A stretch of DNA of 64,000 bases. Source: Varroa destructor. Lineage: Eukaryota > Arthropoda > Arachnida > Mesostigmata > Varroidae. The position numbers and the translations under genes are program-made. Positions 27,701 to 37,600 of the stretch are shown here, one piece after another. The notes beneath the pieces were generated by a model. The model searched no databases, had not been told where the DNA came from, and saw nothing but the letters and a program-made list of their open reading frames with translations. Position 1 is the first letter of the stretch, and each line of letters opens with the position of its first letter. The stretch covers positions 35,403,795 to 35,467,794 of the forward strand of contig NW_019211456.1 in NCBI RefSeq assembly GCF_002443255.2, in the 5' to 3' direction.

Positions 27701-28739
27701 ACGGAGCCACGTCTGCGTAGAAACCAGCGTACAATTAAACACTGCAGCTTAGTCGAATTAATGAGCGAATTAGATGTATGCATTTAACAGCACGTGGTGC
27801 ATAGCTCCTAGAAGCCAACAAAAGACAACGTATTTAGTCGAATAAACAAAAAAAAAAAACGGCAGCACGAGCAGACGTTACGTCGCAGAATATCGGTGAG
27901 AATACACGGTTTCACGATTTCGTTCTCCTGTCAATCGACGGTGTGTTAGGCATCTTATCGCTCCATCGATATCAGGACAATTTTTCACGTTGTCTGCGTT
28001 TCAAGTTTCCCCTATGTATGACCTACACGCGCTGGCCATACAGAACGTGGCGTATAACACTAGCATAAACGGAGATGCCACCAGGCCGAGTTCAGATAAA
28101 CTCCGATTACATTCACTCGCTCTGGCGGGCACAGAGCAAGATCTGTATCATCGTCTCTTCGCTCAAGCTATTTCAGGTAGAGAATCTCGCCGTTTGTATT
28201 TTGTATCATCATTGCTCTTGTCTTGTCACATGTTACGTATACGATAATGACACTATCTAGGTGTTTGTGACTGTTCTTAGTGTGATTACTTTCATTTTGT
28301 GATAATAATAATTGTTATATCATTATTTTTTGCATCGTTTTATAGTATATCTCTTAATTGTGTACTATTATTATAACTCTCGAATTTTTAGCCGTTCCAG
28401 TATTTTTACACGCTATACACACTTTATACAATTTTTTTAATAGTGACTTTCATTTTGATTTGTATGTTTATAGTCTATAATGTTTTTCATCTTTATTTAT
28501 AATTGTTCTGTTCTCTTCTTTTTGGCTTCACCGTGATTTTTATACAGTTGCAGCTATGTACAGATATGTACAAAAGGGAAGACCTTGTTAAAGAAAACAT
28601 TACCATCTGTTAATTATTTATCTGTGTCAACCAGCCTCAATACAACACTTACGTCGTCGTCTGCTATATATATATATGTATGTATATATATCATTAAGCG
28701 CCAGGCTCCTTTTTCAAATATCTATTAATATATTTTGTT

Positions 28740-29110
28740 TCAAAAGTATGGCATAAGAATAGAAAAATATGGCTGGCTCGGTGTCACTCTTGGAGAAAGG
28801 AGAACGACATTCAATGTGCATCTGCAGTAATAGTAAATATTTACGAGATCACCTCCGACCATCGTTTTACACTTTGTCGTTACTTTCAGCTCTTTGGCTC
28901 CTTCTCTCCCTTTCCCTCTCTCCCTCTCTGTCTCTGTTTGCTTGGCTTTTTGTTTTTCTATTCTTTCTTTCTCCTGGTCTACTACGGCTTTATCTGAATA
29001 AGGGAGCTCCAGATACGGAGCTGGTCCCTTAAGGAGTGGGCCACCTCTGGGGCTTCTCTGACCCTTAAGATAAGAGAAACCCACCTAGGGGACCTCAGCA
29101 TGCTGCCTGA
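28740..29110. other. GC-richer patch with pyrimidine-rich run
   Basis: A CT-rich low-complexity run (about 28900-28980) gives Leu/Ser-rich frames on one strand and Lys/Glu/Arg-rich frames on the other. Beside it, CCCTTAAG occurs twice among GC-rich blocks. Not recognised; the frames look composition-driven. Confidence 0.3.
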
Positions 29111-30235
29111 GGGGCGTTCAGTTTGAGCGTGCTAACACGCTACGGAACAATGCGACATACGACGGCGACATAATATAATGGTACAGTGACAAACGTACGC
29201 ATGGCAAAATAGATACGAACAAGCTAATTACATTAATAATAGTACTGACGATGGGGTGGCGTCTTCAATATAATAAAGAAATGGTAACAACTTAGTTCGT
29301 TTTTCGGCTGTCGAGTGGATAGCGGTTCAGAAAGAGCACGATAAGATGACTATGGTACCGTAGAGAGAAATTTAGAATACGTGAACCGCTTTGATTGGCC
29401 ATTTGTACAACAATAATAAGAACAAATCAAACTTGATGAAGGTATGTTTATGGAAAAGCTGTCACGAGCGTTATGATTGATGGTTTACTACATGTATTGC
29501 TATTTAGCTGATAACATTTGCTATCGCTGCTGGTCTGATTTGTGTGTGCGTGACCGCGTATGGGTGTTAACACCAAAAGGTTCATTTGATACACGATGTA
29601 TAGAAAAACGCACATCTATAAACAAATATCGTTGAGCAAAAAAGCAGAATGACATCTATATGAGCAGAGTAGATCATCATAACATTTCAAGTAACTATTG
29701 TATTAAAATGGTAGTAATGCTAAAACACAACAGGATTCAAGTATATTTCTACCTCCGTACAGACTCGGTACATCACTGTCTGTAGTTTTTCTTCACTGTC
29801 TCCGTATTTTTTTTTTCGACATCTTTCTTATTAGCTTGTATGCGTATTATCATTGTTATATGGCATCAGCTGCTAGTCAACAAACCAGTCATTGTTACAG
29901 CTTCGACTGCGGCTGTCATTACCGATTTTACGTTCAACTTTCGTATACACTTTTCGTTTCTTGACAGCTTCGGCCACTTCTTGTCTCTTGATTTATTAAT
30001 ACTAAAAGTTATTATCAGATGAATTACAACGACAATTTAGATCTGGATTGCTCCATTTGCCCCTTCAAGAGTCATTAACATATGAAGAGATTCTTGTTCG
30101 TTGCGACCCCCGTATTAGCTTATTTAATGTGGGCCAATTTTGACAAATTTAAACGAACCACACTGAGAGATCAATGAAAATCAGCGAACGATGTAGCGAG
30201 GAATAAACAATTGTTTTTTTCCTGCTTATCCGCAG

Positions 30236-30364
30236 TCGAAAGCCATCAGTCCGGACCCTGGCCTCAATTCACTTCGGGTTTTTGCCCCAGTTTTCGGCAT
30301 GCAGAGGAACGAACAGCACACCTTCAAACGGACGTGTCCTTATCAGGGCTCAGAACGCACATAA
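30236..30364 (+). CDS. Weak candidate terminal exon
   Basis: An excellent acceptor (TTGTTTTTTTCCTGCTTATCC then GCAG) precedes 42 open codons ending in TAA, starting SKAISPDPGLNSLRVFAPVF. The other two frames are also open for over 100 bases, so the reading frame is uncertain. No matching upstream exon was found. It lies tail to tail with the minus-strand gene ending at 30657. Confidence 0.18.
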   Translation, partial: SKAISPDPGLNSLRVFAPVFGMQRNEQHTFKRTCPYQGSERT

Positions 30365-30656
30365 GCACATCGTACGCGCTTGAGTCGATCGGTTCGTTCT
30401 ATTGCGACGTCGTCTCATCACAATAAGGATACTGTTAGCTGAATACTGTTAACGAAGAATACTGACCGACTAAGCGACTGATCGTGTCCTTACCGCATGT
30501 TATTAAACCACTGAACCATTGCAAATCTCTGGGCTTCCGTATTGCAACGCCGTAATATGTCGTTGTTACAATTTCTCCCGCTCTTTATCTCTGTCCCCGT
30601 CGATAAAGGCCAATAACATGCATGCGTTGCTCGCGCTCCGATCTCATCATCATTAA

Positions 30657-30750
30657 TCAGCATATTGAGTCCGGCTGGCTCGTCGGCGGATTGCTGAAGC
30701 TCGGATCGCTAGCCGCTACGTTCGCAGCCATTTCAAACACATCGACATCA
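30657..30750 (-). CDS. Last coding exon of the Gln/Ser/Thr-rich gene
   Basis: Begins after a strong acceptor (GTTTTTTCAG) in the phase left by 31138-31481, creating a Cys codon, and reads 31 codons to TGA. The product is DVDVFEMAANVAASDP, continuing to PPTSQPDSIC. Third codon positions are mostly G or C, unlike the surrounding DNA. The intron would be 387 bp, close to the GPCR introns. No clear AATAAA follows; one on this strand lies near 29992. Confidence 0.5.
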
Positions 30751-31137
30751 CTGAAAAAACGTACGAAAATGTGTAAATATTCCACCTCGTACACATGCAC
30801 GTAACACAAAGACGTACCAACAATGAGATCGTATCGGACCAATAGGACCGTACAACTGTCGGAACAATGTGCTACACAACATATAACTATTTTTGCTGTG
30901 AAAGTTTCCGTTGTAAAAATTGCACAGTTAGAAGGCGAATCATTTGTTCGACCTTTATCTTGTGAAGTTTCTACTTCTACAATATGTGTAATTTAAAAAA
31001 GAAATTCGACAGTCTTCGCAACGTAGAAAGGAACACAGACGTAAATGCGTACGGGTTAGTCGAATCCAGTAAATTCCAGCATCGCCTGTATTATCTAATG
31101 CTCATGAGGTATCAATTTATATTGTTAAACAACTAAC

Positions 31138-31481
31138 CAAATGGCGTTGAGGTGAAACTGATTAATGTCGGGTATTGGCAACATTTGCGATAACGACAGC
31201 ATCTTGCCCATTGATCTAGTCGTACTATTGGGAATCACCAGCTGCTGGTCAGAGAGAGGCTGAATCTGGCCGGACCACGAGAGGACAGTACCATTTCCCT
31301 GAACAATGTCCGACGTCGTAATAATGCCTACATCACTCGACAACGTCGACGCCGACGTCTGTAAATGAGATGACTGTTGCTGCTGCTGCTGGGGTATCGT
31401 CGTGATAGGATGGTGTGGTAGGGTCAAGCAATCATCGAGATCGAGGGCGGTAGTTTGACCCAGAACCCCACCCTCGTCGAG
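31138..31481 (-). CDS. Internal coding exon of a Gln/Ser/Thr-rich protein
   Basis: The minus-strand frame is open from the acceptor GTGACAG to the donor TTTG then GTTAGT: 114 codons plus two bases. The product starts LDEGGVLGQTTALDLDDCL, contains six consecutive Gln, then a long Ser/Thr/Gln/Pro-rich, probably disordered stretch ending PIPDINQFHLNAI. Composition resembles activation or linker regions of regulatory proteins, but no domain is present and I cannot name the family. The exon ends in phase 2 and joins in frame to 30657-30750. It does not join in frame to the last GPCR exon, so it belongs to another gene on the same strand. Confidence 0.55.
31376..31393 (-). repeat. CAG/CAA triplet run encoding polyglutamine
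   Basis: Six glutamine codons in a row (CAG with one CAA) inside the exon at 31138-31481. Confidence 0.85.
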
Positions 31482-32041
31482 CTGTCACAGGGTCGTTTTA
31501 CTATGATCACAAAAGAAATAGATGCAGTGTATTTTGGCGTGTAGAGCACATAAGAGTGCATCTCTCATCCGCTAGCTTACTAAGTAAAACATGAAACTAC
31601 TTGTAGACATTAAATAAATAAATCCAAGTATTGATAATGAAGTGAAGGGCGTTAGGAACGTTAAACAGTTGCCCAAGTCGTAAAGTTTCTGTGGCCGTAT
31701 CGTGCCCAACAACTTATTGCTTTCTGTTTCTCACGCATACCCATAATAGACCACAAAAATCAAAATGTTTCGATGAAAAAAAGTAAATTATATAATACCA
31801 TGTACTCATGATTGTGAATAGGAATTTTGTAACTTTTTTTTTCTGCAGTTTTTATTCCTGCAGTACACTTAGCAGGGTTAGAATCAGTGACGTAGTCAAA
31901 ATCATTCATGCTTATCGTGCTACATCAATGCAATAAAAACATGCACTTTCCATTATCTTTTTTAGCACTCATGCTGCTACAGTACCTACCTCATTACAGT
32001 CATTAATACTAGTAGATTACGAATTTTTGAAAAATACTTAC

Positions 32042-32074
32042 GAAGCAATATCTCCATTGGTCATCGCCGACAAT
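32042..32074 (-). CDS. Possible 33-bp exon of the Gln/Ser/Thr-rich gene
   Basis: Eleven codons reading IVGDDQWRYCF lie between ATTCATTACAG and a perfect GTAAGT donor. It begins and ends in phase 0, as the exon at 31481 requires, giving DDQWRYCF-LDEGG at the junction. Such short exons can arise by chance, so this is tentative. Confidence 0.3.
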
Positions 32075-34375
32075 CTGTAATGAATTATAGGGTAAAGATA
32101 TGAGGTCACTAGTGCTTTGTCGCTTGTCTCTAACTTAATCATACTTCGTTTATGACTCCGAGGTAGCAAGCGAGTAGCATACTCCATATGGCCCACGGTA
32201 GGGCTATATGCGTAACGTGCACCTGCGCGATGTTGAGTTGATTGCCGCACTTTGATTGAATGTGAGTGGGTTTTCGGATTTAGCTACTATTATTCTTTTG
32301 AAGATTTCCAGGACGGATCTTGACGGGCGTATCTGAAGCTTCCTCCAAATTAGCAGCCTCTGTAACTCTTACCCTATTGAAGTGTTTACCTTTTCCATGG
32401 ACACATATTCAGAACTTTTAGACTGTCACTTTGTTCTGTGTAGAGCAATGATACTTTTTTGCGATGTATTGAGTATCCGTTCGAACAATCGAGTAGATCG
32501 GCAAACTTTCATGGATTTCTATTTGACCGCTTGAAAATCATATAGCCCTTATGCAGAGTGTATGCCAATTCATCCCCAATATAGTATCATACTTTCGATA
32601 CAACTGTGCTGCACTAAGTGATTAACGAAACAGAAATTTCTGCGAGCCTGCAGTCTCATTTTCGCGGTCGGATAAGCAGATCTAGGGAGGGCTGCAACCG
32701 TTATGTCCCTGTAACCTCTACTGAGAGGATCTGGTGAGATAGTAATTTGTGAACCACTAAAGCGCTCGCTAGATCGGTGACTCATGGCTCCTTGGTCAGC
32801 TAGATTAGGTTAGCGCGCCCCAGATAGGCTTATAGAGGCATAAGATATCACGACAGTGACAACTGTAAGGACACTCACTACGGATATTTTCAAAGGATGC
32901 AACAGACCACCTTAAAATATAAAGTTATGCTTTTATTGCTATCACCTAAACAAACCTAGAAAATGTAAGAAAGTAATGTTAAGTAAACAAGACTCCTCAA
33001 GAGTCGTTACATTGTTAGATGCGTTACATGTCATATTTTTACGTACTAGCGTGTGAACACAAAGTCTCATCTTCAAGCGTTAAAACTGCAGGAGCTTTGA
33101 TTCATACGTCTACAAATGATTAATTTCATTTAAGCATATAGGCTGGTTCCCATCTGAAAACGAAAAATGTCTGCGCTCAGATTCCAACCTAGACCAGCAC
33201 GGGTTCTCAAATTTAGCAGTTAAGTATACTATCCACCACGCCATCACTAGTGCTTCTTACTAACTTAAGGTATTTGTTAGATAAAAAAATGTTTGCTTTG
33301 CGATTTCCCTTCTAATTCGGCCCGCAAATATTCCCCATATATATTTACGTTACCCGTTATTGTCATGGGCCGTACTCGTGTTTCACTACTGAGACTTCAT
33401 ATTTATGGCTTCTTACTTCATCTTCCTTGCTCGTGTTAAACTAGCAGCAAGCAATTCATGGATCCTGTCTTGTCTGCACCATAATTGCCACCAAGGAACG
33501 TATTATTTCGGCACGTGTGCACGTCGAAGGCTATGCACGCGTCTGGTTAATGATAATTGTGTATAATAGTCGCAACTTGTCTTCTGATAGTAACATCCAG
33601 CTGGCCAAGTTAGCGAGTGCAAAGTAAAGCTGGTTGCAGGGCTATGGCTTCTACCTTCGAAAATTTTATTTCTCTGCACGATTTAATTTCAAAGGTGCTC
33701 AAGAGTTTTCAAGCATACGAGTAGTATAGTAACCAAAAGCAAGCTTCCGTTTTACGTCACTAAACAGAACGAACGAGCTCTGACCACGTACTACATGAAG
33801 GCACAAAACAGGTAGACTGGCTGGCCAAAGACACTTGTCCCCGGTGCCTATATTAAGGGAGTCGCGATGCTAGCGTCGGTATTAATGCAGAAGTAGCACG
33901 GGCTTACTTCACATATTAGATTGGGAGAGGACAAGACAACGGACTTTTCAGAAAATTAAACAATTTCAGCCCCAGGAAAAGAGGCGCTGGCCATTCTTCT
34001 CTACCATGATAATATCGTACACACGTTCATGATAGAAACAACAAGCATTAATAACACAGTTGGCCGTGAGTACGTTTTATATGTGCCAAGGTTTCCCATT
34101 GGCATACTTCCTCGCCTATTGTGTCAGACTATAGATCGACTGCACTGCGTAGTTACGAGAGCACGTCAAACTGTTCTGCTATCTCGATGTACGGTGAGGA
34201 AATGTAGCAGTAAAATAAGCGATCATTTATATCAGAGGGGTATAGTTCAGTCATAAGATACGAGCATATACAAGTATACACATTGCCGATGTAAAGTTAC
34301 CCGTGCTTTCTATCTGAATGATTCGATATAATAATATTTATATTGTACTCTAATTAGATAAGAAAAGCAACAAAC
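32075..34375. other. Stretch between the two minus-strand genes
   Basis: Could be spacer or introns of the Gln/Ser/Thr-rich gene. Holds the second-family SINE at 33.2 kb and several tiny splice-bounded frames (such as 32390-32422, SKSSEYVSMEK) too short to trust. Confidence 0.4.
33141..33250 (-). repeat. tRNA-derived SINE fragment, second family
   Basis: Read on the minus strand, GATGGCGTGGTGGATAGT resembles box A, followed by ACTGCTAA, GAGAACCCGTG, and GGTTGGAATCTG, a near match to the box B consensus GGTTCGAATCC. The tail is CAGACATTTTTCGTTTTCAG. This order is typical of tRNA-derived SINEs. The degraded boxes and long spacing argue against a working tRNA gene. Confidence 0.5.
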
Positions 34376-34629
34376 TCACAAGTAGCTCGCTTTTGCCCGA
34401 ATAGGGTCGGGCTCCATATCGCCGTAGGGCGGCAACTGCGTTGAGCCGATATAGTCCGAGTCTTCCTGTGACTCGGCCGGGTGACTGGTGTGGCACGAGC
34501 CTGAGGCGGCCGAGCGTAGTTCGCCATGCAAACTTAGCAACAACGTCGGATTGACAAATGAGTGAACGAATGCCACGTGCAGACTGATTTGATACCACAG
34601 ATTATTTGACGATAACCCCGCAATGTTTA
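34376..34629 (-). CDS. GPCR coding exon 6 (TM7 and C-tail, stop)
   Basis: The phase-1 acceptor ATCGTAG restores the frame exactly. Encodes the third extracellular loop, TM7 (HVAFVHSFVNPTLLLSLHG), and a tail of about 50 residues rich in Ser, Pro and acidic residues. It ends SYL then TGA. No palmitoylation-type Cys follows TM7 directly; one Cys sits about ten residues into the tail. The acceptor is preceded by a CGG/CGA repeat rather than a pyrimidine tract. Confidence 0.84.
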
Positions 34630-37600
34630 CTACGATCGTGACGCCGCCGTCGCCGTCGCCGTCGCCGCCGCCGCCGCACCGTCACCGTCGATCAGACAAT
34701 ACGACAGAAACGACATCAGGGGATAGGGACACAAAAAACAAATCGTTAATATTGTTATCGTTACTCTGCCATTGTTTCTGTATTACCTACGAACCACTGC
34801 GTCTACGCTACGTAAATCGTATATATGGTCACAAATGTTACCTCGAGTCTGTCTGCGCGGTTAGTATCACTGACCGCTGCCCATCACTGTACACATAGGT
34901 ATGTATGTGTACATTCACAGTGGTCTGTGCCTGTGTACAGGGAGCAAAGCAGAGTCGGAAAGAAGGGGATGAAGGCAATAAGCGAAACAAACGAAAATAG
35001 CAAATAAACAACTATTTACAGGGGCAGCGTGTACCTATCGTCTAACGGTCCCGTGTCAGTGCCTGTTATCATCATCAATAGCGGTATATCAGCAAACCTA
35101 CCCGGCTGGAGCAGTGTTACAGAGAATAACGGGCCCCAGAATACAATATACGCGATGAGCATAATGACAAACATCTTCACACGTCGGATGCCTTCGCGTT
35201 CTAGTCGCCCAATGTAATTCTGCACCGAGTCACTGCTACTACTGCATTGTTCGACGTTATCTATGGGCCGAGTTTAACGACACGATAACGATAGCGGAAA
35301 GTGCGCGTTGGTCGAAAAGGAAGTGGCAGTGGCGATGATGGTTGTAACGACGGCAACGTGGAAATAGCGTCATTTGTTACGAACAAAAGACAGAGAGAAT
35401 GGCCAGACGTTAGATTCGAACGGAGATCCAGCTAGAGTAGAGACCGTTTGTTACTAGTGAAATTTACTTAACTCTGCCATACGCTATGTTCACTCTTGTA
35501 CTTCATCTATATTATAGGTAGATAAGCGGTTAGTGATCGTCGGATAGACAAACGCAGACCTATGTAGGAAACCGAAGATAATGCCTTGTAAGCACCAGAT
35601 GAACTTTTTTTAGTCGTATGCATCCGGCCGTTTTATGGGAAGCTTAGAGAAGTGCTATGCATTTGACACCTGGAAAAAAGGCTTTACAGGCTATCCTTCA
35701 ACACCAAACGCAACTTCAGGGAGCAACCCCAATGTCTCCTAATAGCACTTCAGAAAAACGAAAAATCCCGTATTTTGCTAAAGGTTGCTGGGCAATGTAC
35801 ATCGAATATGTTGAGCGGGAAACTATAATTGGCTCCCTTTTATTTAATCACAGCACTTGTTAACTCACGTCCGACTTTAAGGCGTTACCTTTTGTTTACT
35901 GAACCGCCCTGGATCTGAGGCGAGCAGTGGCACTATAAGGGTCATTCAAAAGGCCTGATTAAGCCTACTTTAGTGTCTTGTCGAGCACGACGAAGGCCAA
36001 GCTCAGACTGCGAAGTGTCGGCTTTGATATAACATATTTGGTTCCATCCGGTCTTTGTTTCGTGCTGGACTCATTTGAGTTTTCTCCAATAGACCTATAA
36101 CACGGCGAGGTAACAATATGCCATAACAACTATTTGCTAACGCTAAAATTCCAAGCAGCGATGGCCAAACGGTTATTATTATGGCAGCGCACTCAAGGAG
36201 ATGTGCATTAGCCATGGGTACCAGGCCGTCTTTCACTACTTAATCACACCTGTGGAACTATAAAGTAGGAGAACTATAAATATAAAATAGTGATTTGCGC
36301 AGGACTGCGTATTAAAAAGGGTGTGCTCAACCTGATGTTCCTATGGACTGGGGGCTGCCCTAACCTCAGTAACTACAAGGACCGTTCTGATATTAGCGAA
36401 TGCTTCTCCCTAAACTAAGGACGTAGCGATTGCAGAGGGTTGATTACATAGTGAACTTGACTTATCTTTAACTCAAGGGCCCGCGGCATCTTTACAACGA
36501 CTTATGTAAACAACATATGCTTAGATTTTGTCTCACTACATATAACAGTTTATTTTTGTCTATGTGTTTCGCTTGCACAAAGCTCACCAGTTCTCATAGA
36601 GATGACCGTCGTGACGAGGCTGGCGATGCGCAGGCTATCAACGTTGCCCCTCGCCTTATGCAGGTCTTTGAACAGTTTTCGAAGATGAACCCCCATCAGA
36701 CCCACGCATAGAAGGTTCACACCGATCCAGAGGATGTTAAGCACATAGTGCCGTACAGGCCCATAAACTATAGGACAGACGTCGAGTCCATGCAAAGCAG
36801 GGTCGCGGTTCTGATAGAGTGCACCAGATAGAAATGTCGGCCCGAGATTGACCGTAAATGCCGCAAACCAGATGATGCATAGTCCAAACATGATGCACTG
36901 AGGACTTTCTAACAGTACCTAAAGTATTGAATACAAAAGTAGAAATATAAACAGGTCTATATATGTTTAAGCGAAACTAAATACTCCCAGTTTATATGGC
37001 ACGATACACAAAATGTAAACAACGTTCGTTGGTTATTAATATATTTATTTTTCTTAATTGTTACCGCAGATCGATAACAAAAAGGCGATTCAGACGAACA
37101 AGCAAAAATCTGATTGGAGTAAGTACTATGTACAGGTAACAGGGATAAGATATGCTGTCAGAGAAATATATTAACTTCCAAGAGAAACTAGAATATATTA
37201 TTACCAAATACGTGCGTTTGTTCAAACGGCAGTGCTGCTTACCTGGCTGGAATCGATGACCGAGTTTGGCGTGTCCTGATCAGGTAGCAATGGCACATCG
37301 TTAAGGACGGCCACAAGCAGATTGACCGTCGACACAGTAACTAGAAGTAGGAAACAGGTCTCAATCAGGGCGCACGGAGGTAACCGTTGGCACAACAATA
37401 CGGATAGGCCCATTGGAACAAGCAAGAGCGCCCGTACACAGTCAACGAAACCCTGATGAAACAACAGGCCCTGAGACCATCTGGAGATGAATAAATCTTG
37501 AATTAATTTAACGATATTGAAGTATCATAGTATTAGTAGCGTAACCGTGTTTACATCGGATTGAATTGAGATAATTAAAAAAAATTAACAAAGCTCACTT

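Larger units (their letters stand above)
15785..28700. other. Long AT-rich stretch without recognisable genes
   Basis: Contains the assembly gap, three TA microsatellites and many T runs. Frames stay below 140 codons and overlap on both strands. Isolated donor-like sites (for example GTAAGT at 18957) have no credible partner exon. Confidence 0.5.

Noticed and set aside
32390..32422. 33-bp exon-like piece (SKSSEYVSMEK) in phase with the Gln-rich gene
   Set aside because: Short splice-bounded frames occur by chance in AT-rich DNA; the acceptor has no pyrimidine tract. Similar tiny pieces near 32880 and 33420 were set aside for the same reason.
34350..34598. 82-codon minus-strand frame over receptor exon 6
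   Set aside because: It is a shifted frame of the exon that encodes TM7; the receptor frame alone has NPTLL and fits the splice phase.
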